Shown in pieces: positions 47,401 to 58,374 of a stretch of 64,000 nucleotides of DNA. A program made the position numbers and the translations under genes. Each line of letters starts with the position of its first letter. Positions within the stretch are counted from its first letter, which is position 1. The notes under the pieces were generated by a model. It saw only the letters and a program-made list of their open reading frames with translations. It made no database searches and had not been told where the DNA came from. This DNA is from Anagrus nilaparvatae (Eukaryota; Arthropoda; Insecta; Hymenoptera; Mymaridae), in assembly GCA_022575985.1 (NCBI GenBank), contig JAKSXM010000247.1, positions 2,813,501 to 2,877,500 on the forward strand, read 5' to 3'.

Positions 47401-47812
47401 TAAATATGTAATTTTAAGGTTATGTTTTTAGTACGGTGTAGCTGGGAAAAAAATATCCAACAAACATGATTATCATAAAACATGATTATGTGCTGGTGTA
47501 GAAAGGGCCTTAGCGGCTACCCGATAGAGCTGGGTAAATAAAGAGTGATCTACCATTTAGAAATTTAGTTAGAGATTTAAAATTGTTTTATATTTTTGTA
47601 AGCTAAAATATGAAAATTATTTATTTAGCAAGAAGAACTAATAATACGTACTAAAAATTTCCACATTTTCATAACTAACAAGCAATATTATTTATTTATT
47701 TTCCTTAACTATATTTACATGATGATGAAAAACAGAATTGAAAGTAAACACGAAGTGACGATACTTGGAGGTCTCAACGAATTTTCGGTCAAATTCTACG
47801 GACCCAGAGGAA
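38488..47812 (+). CDS. UBE2H: Ubiquitin-conjugating enzyme E2 H, first two coding exons (partial gene)
   Basis: The family passes ubiquitin from the E1 to substrates and works with the GID/CTLH E3 ligase complex (yeast Ubc8, animal UBE2H). Exon 1 (38488-38540) encodes [17 protein letters not shown] plus two bases of a leucine codon. Exon 2 (47736-47812) completes it and encodes [20 protein letters not shown] followed by YGPRG, ending in phase 1 at a GTAAGT donor. The joined 43 residues match the strongly conserved N-terminus of UBE2H almost residue for residue. The start ATG is the family start, in an AAAAATG context. The remaining roughly 140 residues, including the PYEGG strand and the catalytic cysteine, were not found between 47813 and 64000, so intron 2 runs at least 16 kb. 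Intron 1 is 9.2 kb. This is a genuine 5' end, cut by the window edge rather than broken. Confidence 0.9.
38541..41279. other. UBE2H intron 1, first part
   Basis: No exon seen. It is mostly AT-rich. A patch of ordinary composition at about 40230-40560 contains GCACACGTGCG and GAGAGCGCGTGTCATGC, unlike the flanks, and could be regulatory or an old insertion. I cannot decide between these. Confidence 0.3.
41280..42587. mobile_element. 1.3-kb foldback element with near-perfect arms (UBE2H intron 1)
   Basis: GATATAGGGTAATTCCATGG at 41280 is matched by its complement ending at 42587. Arms run to a centre near 42060 and are almost identical over about 360 bp, including GCGAGTAATACCGATTTTCG and TTCCTGCTAAATCACGTGAC. 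The right arm lacks about 280 bp that the left has (41330-41610). Such similarity suggests recent formation or arm correction. No coding frame. Confidence 0.85.
43235..44115 (+). repeat. Diverged tandem array sharing the GGGCCACTGAA core (UBE2H intron 1)
   Basis: Five units of roughly 150-240 bp start at about 43245, 43400, 43630, 43790 and 44030. Each has a TTTTTTGGGCCACTGAACTC-like start, then GATGTCAAAAATGTTATTTG, AACTGATGCAGGGTGATTAG and a CCCTTTTCACCCCTTAAAAT end. Degeneration increases to the right. No gene. Confidence 0.7.
44400..44640 (+). repeat. Dispersed repeat, copy 1 of a direct pair
   Basis: Shares with 45330-45545, in the same order and strand, the words CTCCAAGGATTTTCATTT, AAACCCGTGCCATAGGGCAC and TTTCCCATTTAAATAACATG. 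The copies differ at roughly one base in five. The plus-strand open frame here is incidental. Confidence 0.55.
45330..45545 (+). repeat. Dispersed repeat, copy 2 of a direct pair
   Basis: TTCCAAGGATTTTGATTTTG, AAACGCGTGCCTGTAAGCAC and TTTTCCCATTTAAATAAAAT correspond to the copy about 930 bp to the left. No inverted ends were found. Located in UBE2H intron 1. Confidence 0.55.
45546..47158. other. UBE2H intron 1, patch of mixed composition
   Basis: No coding exon. Around 46130-46380 the base composition is ordinary, with a 15-bp tandem word GTACATGAAGTTT-GTACATGAAGC and the stretch TGGCGACGACAAGCGG. It could hold an alternative 5' exon or enhancer, but nothing proves it. Confidence 0.25.
47159..47509. 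mobile_element. Miniature element of the GGCCCTTTCTACACC family, copy B, TTA duplication
   Basis: Ends GGCCCTTTCTACACCAACAC and GTGCTGGTGTAGAAAGGGCC are near-perfect inverted repeats of about 75 bp in all. TTA lies directly outside both ends (47156-47158 and 47510-47512), the duplication expected for PIF/Harbinger-type transposition. The 351-bp interior is non-coding. It lies 227 bp upstream of UBE2H exon 2. Confidence 0.75.
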
Positions 47813-48511
47813 GTAAGTACTTTTTAAGTATACTATTACTTTTTTTTTTTATTTCATAAAAATTGTTTTATTGTTACATTAGTTTTCTACAACAATATTT
47901 TTTTTATTAATCCCCGATTATATACTACGCGTGTTAATGCAGTATTTGTTACGAATGTTTATATTATATAATTGTGGATAATCCGTACTTTTATAAAGGC
48001 TTTCTCATATAAGTAATTCTTTTTTTTAATTAATTTTGTTTAGTTAATAAAAAAATTGTTTTTTTATAATTATGATTCATAAATAATTAATATCAATTAT
48101 GATACAACACAAAAAGAAAAGATTTTAATTTATTATTATACTATATTTTTTTTATTAACACTTCTCTTTTTTCGGCTTTCCTCGAGGTTTTTCCAAAAAT
48201 TGATAGCTGAAATGACTTCAGCGAAAAATTTTACTTATTTTCTGTAGTTGAAAATAGTGTTTGAGTTTCATTCAGAGTGTAAATAATTAAAATAGGAAAA
48301 TTAATCCCAGAAAATTTTTTTAAATATTTTCAATTAAAAAATTATAGCTACTATTTCAAATATTTTTAACCTAGAAACTTAAAAATTGCCATGGAGTCCA
48401 TGGAGTTATATTTTAATAAACTAAATCTAGCCAAATCGGATTCACCAAAATACCAGACTTTCACCTCACTTTAGGTCATTTTCAATAAAAATTATGCAAG
48501 GAACAGTGCAA

Positions 48512-49026
48512 GGACGTTAGGTAGAGATTGAAAATGGTGGGAGAACCCTGACATTATGATCAAAGATACTTTACTAAACAGTAACGTATCTTTGGTTGTG
48601 ATAATATATAAACTACAAAGATATAAGGTGGTCTATTTAATTATAACATAATTATAACATAACGCGATTATAACATAACGTTGCCATATTTCAAATATTT
48701 TTTGTCTCTTACAAATTAAATAAAAAGTAAGTGGTAAATTGCCTCCAATTTAATTCTGTCAACAACAAACAAATTTTTTTTGAAATCTTATATTTAGACT
48801 TTTTTATTTTCTATAAAAGCCTGTATAAAATTTCAACTTTTGGGATCAATTGATTGATTATAAGATTTATTTATACAAAATTATACAAGAATGACTTTTG
48901 AGCTCAATAACTCAAAAACTAAGCAATCATAATTTTTCTGGTTGATTTAAAATTAAATAGTAAATACTTAAATCTGGGAAATTTTCAGAAAAATCGTATA
49001 TTTTTTTCAATCCCTAGTCAACATCC
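48512..49026. mobile_element. TTAA-type miniature element, copy B, degraded
   Basis: The right end reads TCAATCCCTAGTCAACATCC followed by TTAA (49027-49030). Its complement matches the left end AAGGACGTTAGGTAGAGATT at 48510. The interior carries ACTCAAAAACTAAGCAATCA, related in inverse orientation to GCTTAGTTTTTGAGTTATTA style sequence in the 50914 copy. The left TTAA has mutated to GCAA. Confidence 0.55.
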
Positions 49027-49030
49027 TTAA

Positions 49031-50913
49031 CTAAAATTTCTTGCAAATAGATTTATTTTGTAGATTAATTGTACAATTATGTAAGCAGAAAAGGCCTTAG
49101 GTCATTAATAAGAAAAGTTTTTATAATACATTTTACATAATTGTAAAATCGGTTTTGCCTAAATTTGCATAAAAATATAGCTTTTTTTGGTAAATTTGTA
49201 TTTTCAAGTCAAAAAATGTCACTAATTATCGGTATAACTTTTCCCTATGTGATATTTTTCCAGCGATTTTTCATGCTTTTATAAAATAAAGCGAAAATTG
49301 GAGGGTTTTTTAAAATCTGCCGAAAATTTTAAAAATTCGCAAGATGGCTAGAAAGGATTAAGACGTGAAAATAGGGCAGTGAGGATATTTTATATATGTT
49401 ATGACCTGGGAATAGTTACAGCTCAATTGGAAGACTGGAATCAGCCTAAATAATAATATTTTGCAAATAATTCTGCGATGTCTTGAAGAAAAAATAAAAA
49501 TTGAGATTGAAGTCAATTTTATGTGTAAAAAAGTAAGAGTAATATATTTTAAAATTATTTTATGCTCGTTCAGTTTATCGATATCATTTGCAGAAATCAA
49601 TTGTCTTTTGTTCAATCTATATACAAGAGAACAATGCAAAATTTAATGATTATGATACAAATAAACAATAAATTTGTACAAAAGAATATTTTAAAAGAGA
49701 TAAAATCATTAATTTAATCATCTAAAGCTAATTAACTAATAAATGATTTATATGATCAATATTTTTATTTAACAATGTTTACTTAATAATAATTATAATG
49801 CAACAATATATTTAGTTAGAATTACGAAATGAAAAACTATTAAGTCATGCAACGTACACGGACAATGTAAAACTTATCGTCTTATAAAAAAAGAAAAAAC
49901 TTATTCAGTTTATATATTTGTGAAAAACGTTTTTTTTTTAATTTGCAAAAAAAGTTGCAATGTTACGTAACTTTTATCAAAAATTTACAAAATATTTATT
50001 TTTTTTGTAAATTTACAGGAGTTGCCTTTAAGGGTGCAATTATATATGAACCAAAATAGAAGTAACGTAGCATCGATCAATCAATTCAGATTTACTATTT
50101 ATAAATAAAAGGATAATTAAATTTTAACATTTCGTGACTAAAAAAAGTGAAATAAAATTCTGTATGCATTCTTTTAAAATGTTCTACTTGCGCAGTCTAC
50201 TGTCGCTATATAGCATTGTTCAATAAGTTAAATTCATTTGACAGAATATTTTGTCTCGTTTGACAAGATAAATTTTTTTAATACTTAAAAAATTATAAAT
50301 GTGTGCTTGCATGATAACGTTACTATTGTTATTAGCATTATTCATATAGAGAGTAGGGAAGGGCTTGTCACGGAGAGGAAGTTTTTTACGCGATGCGGAA
50401 AAAATATTGCAACTTTTGTATTTACTGTATCAAACAACAAATATCGTGTGGGAAGGTTCCAACAAACAATCAAATAATTATAAATGCATATTTATTCTCG
50501 ATCCTATTGTTTAATGAAAAATTAAAAGAACAAATTTTTAAGCTTGATTATTATTCCGTTACAATTTCCCACGTAAAAAGTATTTTTCGAAAAATTTCTT
50601 AAATTATTAAGCATTTTACAAGTAAGCTTACCAAAAATTAACCTTACTGGTAAGCTAAAAATTTTACTTTTCTATAATCCGTAATACATATAACAATAAA
50701 TATTCTATAACACTGCGATATATATAAACGTTAAAAACTAAAATTTAATCTTCTTTTTACTTCATACTCAAAATATAGTTATTATAACTTTTTCTCGTTA
50801 ATTTCATTATTTTATTTTTTCCATGACTACATCATATTTACTCTTTAAATGGCTTGAGCTTATAGGTAAATATTTTGATATACTTACGGCAATCTATTGA
50901 TAAAGCTTCTTAA
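49031..50913. other. UBE2H intron 2, AT-rich, nothing recognised
   Basis: AT-rich throughout. Short frames such as that at 50393-50602 have no family motif. No inverted repeat, RNA gene or exon was recognised. Confidence 0.35.
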
Positions 50914-51155
50914 GGAGGTTGACTACAAATTGAAAAAAATAAACGATTTGTCTAAAAATTGGACATATTTAAGTATTTACCATCTAAAATCGCCCTGAAA
51001 AATCTGGACAATTTTGACCGCTTAGTTTTTGAGTTATTAAGCCCAAAAGTTTAAATTTTTTTGGTGCGTATTTCTTAGTGCAATACTTTATACACGAAGC
51101 GTTGGCACATAAATTCTTAAATCTCCCCAACACTTTCAATCTGTAGTCAACCTCC
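50914..51155. mobile_element. TTAA-flanked miniature element, copy C
   Basis: Ends GGAGGTTGACTACAAATTG and CAATCTGTAGTCAACCTCC are bounded by TTAA (50910-50913 and 51156-51159). It is 242 bp long and non-coding, and is related to the copy at 48512 over most of its length. The pattern fits a piggyBac-type miniature element. Confidence 0.75.
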
Positions 51156-51238
51156 TTAAGAAATTAATTCTATGTGGAGAGGAAGGTTAACATAACTTAA
51201 TTTCATGTCTGATTATGTTTAATAGAACCAAGTTTAAG

Positions 51239-51754
51239 AGCATTGATGGCTCAGTCGGTAGCGCGCACGCTCTTCAACCTATAGGTTGGGGGTTCGCGTA
51301 CAGCCACGGACAAAAAAAATCGTAGTTTTTTTTCTGCAAAGACAAAATTCTAAAATTATTTCCATCAGTGCTTTAGGAGTGAGGCTTCCGCATAATGTTA
51401 AATTAAGGCGTAAAACCCGGCATTATGTAGATAACGCAGTCCGAAGTGCTTTCGGGGCACTTAAAGAGGCGCGGGGTTTGGGAGAGGCAGCGTACCTCCT
51501 GGACCATAGGTACATCGCTAATAAAAAAACATTAACACAAACAGATATACTTACGCAAAATCTATCTTAATAAATCTATCTTAAAAAACAAAAAAAATCA
51601 ATCTTCAAAAAAATACTCACACATTACACAAACATATACACTCACACTATAAAAAATCTATCTTAATAAAATAAATATTTAAAAAATCTATCTTAAAATA
51701 ACACAAAGAGATCATAAGCAAGTTCTTAATATCTCTCACGAATAACTAACTAAC
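51239..51754 (+). mobile_element. tRNA-derived SINE with perfect 16-bp target-site duplication
   Basis: A polymerase III promoter is clear: A box TGGCTCAGTCGG at 51247-51258 and B box GGTTCGCGTAC at 51291-51301, 32 bp apart, as in tRNA genes. The unrelated body includes GGCACTTAAAGAGGCGCGGG and CGTACCTCCTGGACCATAGG. The tail is a repeated AAATCTATCTTAATAA-type sequence. The whole is bracketed by TAGAACCAAGTTTAAG at 51223-51238 and again, identically, at 51755-51770. It is not a functional tRNA gene, because the acceptor stem does not close. The 94-codon frame across it is incidental. The intact duplication implies recent insertion. Confidence 0.88.
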
Positions 51755-51849
51755 TAGAACCAAGTTTAAGGTATCACTTGGGTTATCTGGTTATTTAGGC
51801 AGAAAAAATTACAGCCCTGAAATTAAGCCTCACATAGATTGGTTTTTTC

Positions 51850-52510
51850 ATAAAATTCGTTTTACGTATTTCAACATCGAACTTGTTTATAAGGACCCCC
51901 TCCTTCAGAACTTAGAAAATTAAGGGGTGGTGGTCAAATGAGATTTAGAATAATTAGGAGACTTTGAAAAATCCGGGCTTAAGGACTTAGGATAATACAG
52001 GTTTATGGACTTATAATAATATCGATTTAGGGACTTGGAATAATTCAGGTTTAAGGACTTAGAATAATAATTTAGGGACTTAGAATAATTCAGGTTTAGG
52101 GAATCAAAATAGTTTGGGTTTAGAATCTTAACAGCTAGTAAGGTGATGATTAAAAATTATAAAATTAGAAAATTGTATTGTAATGTTGAGTAACATTTGT
52201 ATTATACCTAGTTCTCAGCTGGAAGTAAACATTTTCCATGGGTGGAAGTAAACTTTTTCCATTTAGGTTGTGATTACACAAACCGGTTATAAGTTTTTTA
52301 AACGCCCCTATAATAAAATAAATAAGTCCACAAATATTATGAATTATTTTGAAATAAATTTTTTCGCCTAAAAGTTCAATGATATAAGCTTTTGAAGGTC
52401 GGAATTTGATCTCTAAAGAATGCCAAAAAATATTTACAATTATATATATTACGATAGAAAGTAGACTTCCTATCTTTTGAATTTTTGGCATTGCAATTTT
52501 ATTTTATTTA
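51850..52510 (+). repeat. Repeat unit with GGACTTAGAATAATT minisatellite, copy 1
   Basis: From about 51950 to 52130 a roughly 30-bp word, GGACTTAGAATAATTCAGGT plus TTAGG, repeats about six times with variation. It is followed by TTACACAAACCGGTTATAAG at about 52274. The same minisatellite and the same downstream block recur at 55250-55680, so both belong to one larger dispersed repeat. The minus-strand frames at both sites look alike because of this shared repeat. Confidence 0.6.
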
Positions 52511-53371
52511 AAATGTATAAATTAAAGCGCAGGTAGTAAATTTATTACGTCCAAATTAAGAGTTTAATTTAAATTATAATTCACTTTTAATTATTGCTTA
52601 AGTTTATAGCTTTTATCCCATACCCCATTTTAAAACCGACCAAGGCATTCTAATTTTTATACATTTAATAATTACAGATGAAAATAAAAAAATACTTTCG
52701 TTTGACTAAAAAATATTCAAATATGTAATTCATAAACAATCACAACTTAACCCATGCTCCTTAGACATATTAACAACCAACTCCCCCATAACCAATATAT
52801 CCTTCAGAAAAATCCAAAAAATCCATCTTGAATAATTAACTACGAGGGTTTGTCAATTTGATTAATGACCACATTTTGGAAACCACTGCAAGCAACATCT
52901 TCTCTGTACTTAGTTCTGTATCAGCAGTCAAAAATTACAAAATCAGCTACAAATGTCGTACTGAGTTAACCTCTGAGCTGGAATTGGAAAACTGCAATTG
53001 CTGCATCTTGATTAATGCTGTCGTTTTAATTGCAAACGCATTCAACCTCGTTTGGTTGCCTACCACTATAATCTTGAATTAACTAAACATCTCAGTTTAA
53101 CCATAGTCTATATATTACCTCAAAACTCCGTTTCGCCCCAACTTAGCATAATAACTACTTCTTATCCACTTAAAACTTCTTTATATATTCTTTCCTTTAA
53201 CAAAATAGCTTTTAATAAATCACCCCATTTTCAAATTTAAAAATATTCATTCAATAAATTCACTACGTAATCTCAAATTTTGCCTCCTAACTCTATCTAA
53301 AGTTTTCTTGTCCCATTTTAATAAATTCTCGAGAATCTGAAAGTACAGCCACGTCACACCTGTTAATAAAA

Positions 53372-53517
53372 TACACAGTAACAAAGTAAAAAAAAAGTAC
53401 ACAATATTACTACAGTATTGTAATATTACCAAAAAAATAGTTAATTTAGTACAAATTGTAGTAATTTTACTACACTTGTCGTAATATTACTAAACTATTA
53501 CTGTGTACCCAATCCCT
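53372..53517. mobile_element. 146-bp miniature element, TA-flanked
   Basis: TACACAGTAACAAAGTA at the left is matched by TACTAAACTATTACTGTGTA at the right, a terminal repeat with the outer TA a possible Tc1/mariner duplication. The interior is rich in ATATTAC words and can fold on itself. Non-coding. Confidence 0.6.
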
Positions 53518-54025
53518 AATATTATCCAAAATCGTCGAAAAAATTGTACACAATTGTTTTACAGAATCACAAATTAGTCCAACTGCTTTCTAGTAATTCA
53601 CTATTTTTAAAATGGTTTTAATATTATTTTTTCTTTTTATTAATTTTTTTATTGCAAAACAATTGCTGAACTTGTAATAAGTTTTGCAATTATTATTATA
53701 ACTGTAAAAATTCATGAGACTGTTACTTACTTACATCAGGGGAATTGCTAATACAAATATTTGCATTAAACAATTAACCTTTACTAAAAATATATTTATA
53801 AATCCTGATTTGAATTTACTTATATATTTATATAAAATATTAATATTCAATTCTCAAGGATCAAGGTTCGTGGCCAACGTAAAAGAACTATTGCAATTAG
53901 GTTGTTTTTAAATAAAATAGAAAATATATAATTTTTACTTGCTTTTCTTTATTATAAATTGCCCTTTTACAATGATTACAAAATATATTTTAAAATGAAC
54001 AATATCTGGATTTAAGATTAAAAAT

Positions 54026-54205
54026 AAAATTATTCGATAATAGAGTAAATAAAAATGAAAATTCAGAGAAATAAAAAATTAAAGTTTAGATAAAATAAAG
54101 TTAAAATTGTCAATAAAATTATTCAATAATATAGTAAATAAAAATGAAAATTCAGAGAAACAAAAAAAAATTAAAGTTTAGATAAAATAAAGTTAAAATT
54201 GTCAA
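54026..54205 (+). repeat. Tandem duplication, about 90-bp period
   Basis: AATAAAAATGAAAATTCAGAG, TAAAGTTTAGATAAAATAAA and GTTAAAATTGTCAATAAA occur twice in the same order, at 54026-54113 and 54115-54205, with few differences. A local duplication in UBE2H intron 2. Confidence 0.8.
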
Positions 54206-55099
54206 TAAACGACTGTGATAAGATCTTGATAAATACTTATCTACAAGTGTCTGAAATTTCTCTGGATTCTCATATTTATAGGATCCCAAATTAGCTTTAG
54301 GAAGGGATCTGAATGTCAAAATGGTCAAACAAGTGAAATTTCGACAATTACTCATTGATCGATTGATTATTTGTTACTTGCTTTTATTGTATGCAAATTC
54401 AGAGGAAACATTAAAGTTAGATTCTTTTGTGGAAACAAAGAATCATATTTTTAGAGAGTTGATTCCGGATATAATGTGTCATAATATGATCTATTTTTGT
54501 ACATAAGTTATTCTAAAACATAAAAAAATTCTAAATGCATAACCACGTAACAAACTAATAACTGATATCTGTTTCTATTCTCAGAATTGTAATACATATT
54601 CAGTTATTAAATAGCAAAGGCAAAAACCTTTGACATAAAATATATGATATTTGACGATAAGTTAATATTTGCTTTTATAAGAAGCTGTTTTTATTGATTT
54701 AACTCCAAGATTAACACGTGGTATTAAATTCTGTGAAGATATATTATAATATATAGGAATCTTTCTTTTGATAAACGGATAAAACCATATTATTCGATAT
54801 TATACTTGCTTTATTATAATCTTCTGATTAAAGGCGTTAAGACTATTGAAGGATAACCATAATCACCTTTTTCTTTCCACACAGTCGATTATTATATTTT
54901 AAATATATATATTTATATAAAAGATAAATTGACTTTATGCAAAGAGTTGTCTTCAAAGATAATAGTAATCCTTCAATATTAAGAAATTTATTCGAGTCTT
55001 CAAGAGTTTTAGAACTATATTGATCTTGAAAATTGGAAATAAGTTGCAATTTTCTTAAACAATTAGTTGGATTACCATCGCATTTGGGATTAACATCTT

Positions 55100-55690
55100 C
55101 TGTTTATTTTAGTTTATTCCGATAACCCTCCTGGGCCTAGAAATAAAGTGATCCGTTTTAACATGGAACATGTTCATTGGATGGGGTATTTAAAAAAGTT
55201 TGGCTCGGCAGGGGGGGGGGGGGGTGAAAAATTGACGTTTTTTAGGGGGGGGTGAAATGGACTTAGAATATTTTCGATTTAGGGACTTAGAATAATTTGA
55301 AGTGGGAGTCAGGCCTTGATAACACCAAAAACTTAGAATACTTTAAGTTTATGAACTTAGCATAATTTATATTTCAGGATTTATTGTAATTTCGGTTTTT
55401 GGATTTATTACTGTTATGAGTGAACATGTTCCATTCTCGTTGGTTGTGTAGTTACACAAACCGGTTATAAATTTTTTTATTTCAAATATGCCTCTAATTT
55501 TTATCTCGTATAGCAATAAATGATGAACACTCCACCTATAGTATGAGAAGATAAAAATGTAAAAATAATTTAGGACGTCTGTATAAACTATTTTGAAAAA
55601 CAAATTTAAGTTGGTATAAATGATTTTTTTAGGGGTAGGTAAAGGAATCGCATTCTTTTTCGAATCGGGCACTTGATGCACTGCATTGCA
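55100..55690 (+). repeat. Repeat unit with GGACTTAGAATAATT minisatellite, copy 2
   Basis: Contains a 14-base guanine run at 55211-55224 and an 8-base run at 55245-55252, then four or five copies of the GGACTTAGAATAATT word, then TTACACAAACCGGTTATAAA at about 55453, as in the copy at 51850-52510. The two sites are about 3.2 kb apart in the same orientation. Confidence 0.6.
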
Positions 55691-56049
55691 TTTGTTGTTG
55701 TGTGTTTATCACTATCACGTGTTTAATAAATATTTAAAAAAACAAGTAAGATATATAAATAATTAAATAGTAAGAAAAAAAAATTGGTGAAGTTCGTAGC
55801 TGCTATAAATATTAATAATAAAATATATAAACAGTTACGAATTTTTTTTTCTTACTATTTAATTTGAATTAATTAAAATTAAATCCACTTGTTTTTTTAA
55901 ATCCAAAAAATAAACACGTGATAGTGATAAACACCCAACAACAAATGTAATGCGTTGCATCAAGTGCCCGATTTGAAAAAGAATGCGATTCCCTTTACCT
56001 CCCCCTAAAAAAACATTCATATCAACTTATAAATAGTTTATACAGAAGC
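55575..56049. mobile_element. Foldback overlapping repeat copy 2
   Basis: The left arm, about 55575-55790, is the reverse complement of about 55835-56049. Matching words are GGCACTTGATGCACTGCATT, TTTATCACTATCACGTGTTT and AATCGCATTCTTTTTCG. The arms are separated by only about 45 bp. The sequence is partly shared with the neighbouring dispersed repeat, which suggests that the repeat is itself palindromic in full-length form. Confidence 0.7.
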
Positions 56050-57224
56050 ACTTATTCAGACTAGTCTATTGTATGTTCCATACTATTGTATTTTGAACGT
56101 TGGTGCTGCCACAATACCAATAGTCGCTGAGTGTAGCTGCTTTTACCTTACCTGCATCGGGTCATGTCTAAAAGGAATTATACAGCAAAATCGATTTTTC
56201 TTTTTCTGATAATGTTATGTTTTGTTTTGTATTTTAGGATAAATTACCTAAAATAATATATAAACAATAAGTATCAAGAGCGCAAAAGTTTTGCTACTAG
56301 CGTGGTCACCTATTTTTGATATGAATTCACGCTGGTGTCAAGAACAAGAAATTCTGGGCAAGGTTTTTTGTCAACCATGGTAAAAATAACTTTCTGCACT
56401 TGTTTTACGCACCTTGGGCGAAAAACTTTAGAGCACACTTGCTAGTTAGCTATAAATTTGGCTGCATTTTGCGCCTTCTTTATACGATACTATTAAAGAA
56501 CCATTTGTAAATTTGGCTGACAAATGGATATTAATAAATAAATTTAAAAAAATACGTAAAATATGAAATTTTTTGTTAAATTCAACATGACCTTGCATAT
56601 AAGAGTAAAATATATAAAATATATATTCTGAACAGAAAAATATTTTACATTAAGGAGGTTTTATTTTAGATAGATAACCCGTTACTTTCTAAGCGGAGGA
56701 CTATATTATAGTGTTATATATTAGAAGGTATAGGTATGAACGCGTGCAATAATATTTTATTTACACGCTCCTTTTACTTATCCATAATGTGCCATTTTCT
56801 CTCTTGTGGCCGCATTTCTTTTAATAATTTTATTTTTATTCTTTTTTTCAAATTTACTTTTTAAGCACGTTCAAATATCGTGTCGTATGCATACCTGTAA
56901 TAATGTTCCTCGATTACCTTATAACACACAAAGAAATGAAACGTGCTAACGTTGATTTTTTATTGTTTTTATACCTTATGTAATATTTTTTCAACTCATG
57001 CTTTAAATATTTTTGAAAATATCATTTTTTCAATTGATTTTTTCTTACTAAATTTATGATTTTAATTTTTCTATTAAATAAGGTAAAATCCATTGAAAAA
57101 ATTTTATCCAAGCTTTTGAAAAGAAGGCTCAAATAGACAAATAGAAAACTTAAAGAATTATTTAAACAGCATAAACAAAAATATACAGTTTACTTTATAA
57201 ATAGAAAAAAGAAAATATAATTTA
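56050..57224. other. UBE2H intron 2, no gene; single TTAAGGAGGTT end
   Basis: Mostly AT-rich. TTAAGGAGGTTTTATT near 56653 resembles the left end of the TTAA miniature family, but no partner end was found within 1 kb. A stretch of ordinary composition at 56090-56470 has no open frame. Confidence 0.3.
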
Positions 57225-58015
57225 ATAAATTTTCTAGATTTAACTATATACAAATCAAATAATGAATATAAGGTATACAGAAAACCTACAATTACTGATA
57301 CAACCATTCATGCATCATCTCATCATCCGTATTCACAAAAAATGGCTGCATATAATTTATACATAGATTATTAACTATTCCTCTAAATCCAGATGATTTC
57401 CAAAAAGAATTAAACAGGATCAAACAATTTGCCATTGCCAATGGTTATAATAGCAATATTGTAGATGAACTCATCAAAAAACAACAGCACAAGAAAAGAC
57501 ACCCAAATATACCAAAAAATAATGCAAAATATATATCATCTGTATATGGCAATTTTACAGCACCAATTTTAATTGAAATATTTAAAAAATTAAATATAAA
57601 AATTGCATTCTGGACCGAAAACAAGATCTAAAATATACTACATCCAAAAAAAAAAGAACTGAATTAGACTCCAAAAGTGGAATATATACAATTGAATGTA
57701 GTGATTTTAATTGCGCATATATTGGACAAACGGGGCGCACTTTCACCAAAAGATTTAAAGAACACCTGGATCAAATCAAAACATCATCACAACAAATTAT
57801 GCAAAAAATCTTGATTCTATAAAACATAATGGTTCAAAATTCAATGAAAATCTAAAGGCATTGCATATATGTAAAAAAGGTAATATTATGGATACACTAG
57901 AGGGATAGGAGATCTATAAAGCATTTAAAAACAATGAAAATTTATTAAATGAACAGTTGAAATTTAAAAATAATATCATATATAATACAGCCATTAAATT
58001 AAATGATATATAATA
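57225..58015 (+). pseudogene. Penelope-like retroelement fragment with GIY-YIG endonuclease
   Basis: The translation runs NFLDLTIYKSNNEYKVYRKP, TITDTTIHASSHHPYSQKMA, NPDDFQKELNRIKQFAIANG and later SGIYTIECSDFNCAYIGQTG followed by RTFTKRFKEH. The first part is the end of the Penelope reverse-transcriptase domain and the linker. The second is the GIY-YIG endonuclease with the IYTIEC and YIGQTGR motifs. Stops and frameshifts (near 57370, 57630 and 57820) and the missing upstream reverse transcriptase show a dead 5'-truncated copy. The sense strand is the same as UBE2H. Confidence 0.85.
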
Positions 58016-58374
58016 ATAAGACTGGAATTAAAATAAACTGGAACAAAAATAACATAACAACAAAATTTCTCTTAAATTTGAATTTAATAATATTTAGTGT
58101 AAAATCGGCATTACAAAGGTGCACACCTCGCAAATAATATGTAAAAAAAGTTACAGTGTTAGTGATAACATCATATAAAAATCGTGTACACGTATAATTT
58201 TATTAATTATTAACAACATCCTTATAACATTTTTTTAAAATTTGGAAAACCTGATGATGGAACATATGTTCTCGAACATGTCGCAACAAACATAAATAAC
58301 GTAGTCACTAGATGGGCACTAGATGCAATTTAAAATTAAATTTAAATTTAAATTTAAATTAGTTCTCTTTTTAA

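Noticed and set aside
49358..49646. Opposing frames of 93 and 61 codons
   Set aside because: Overlapping AT-rich frames on both strands without motifs, as expected by chance in an intron.
51239..51310. Functional tRNA gene
   Set aside because: A and B boxes are present, but the flanks do not form an acceptor stem, and the sequence continues into a SINE body bounded by a 16-bp duplication.
51286..51570. 94-codon open frame
   Set aside because: It lies within the SINE body and starts inside its tRNA-like head; it has no protein family features.
54321..54506. Small protein frame MVKQVKFRQLLIDRL
   Set aside because: No recognisable family, no splice partners, and overlap with an opposite-strand frame of similar length.
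52165..55681. Two minus-strand frames (108 and 104 codons) with a shared KK-ITGLCN stretch as a gene family
   Set aside because: The similarity follows the DNA of a dispersed repeat including its non-coding minisatellite; there is no recognisable domain and no conserved start context.
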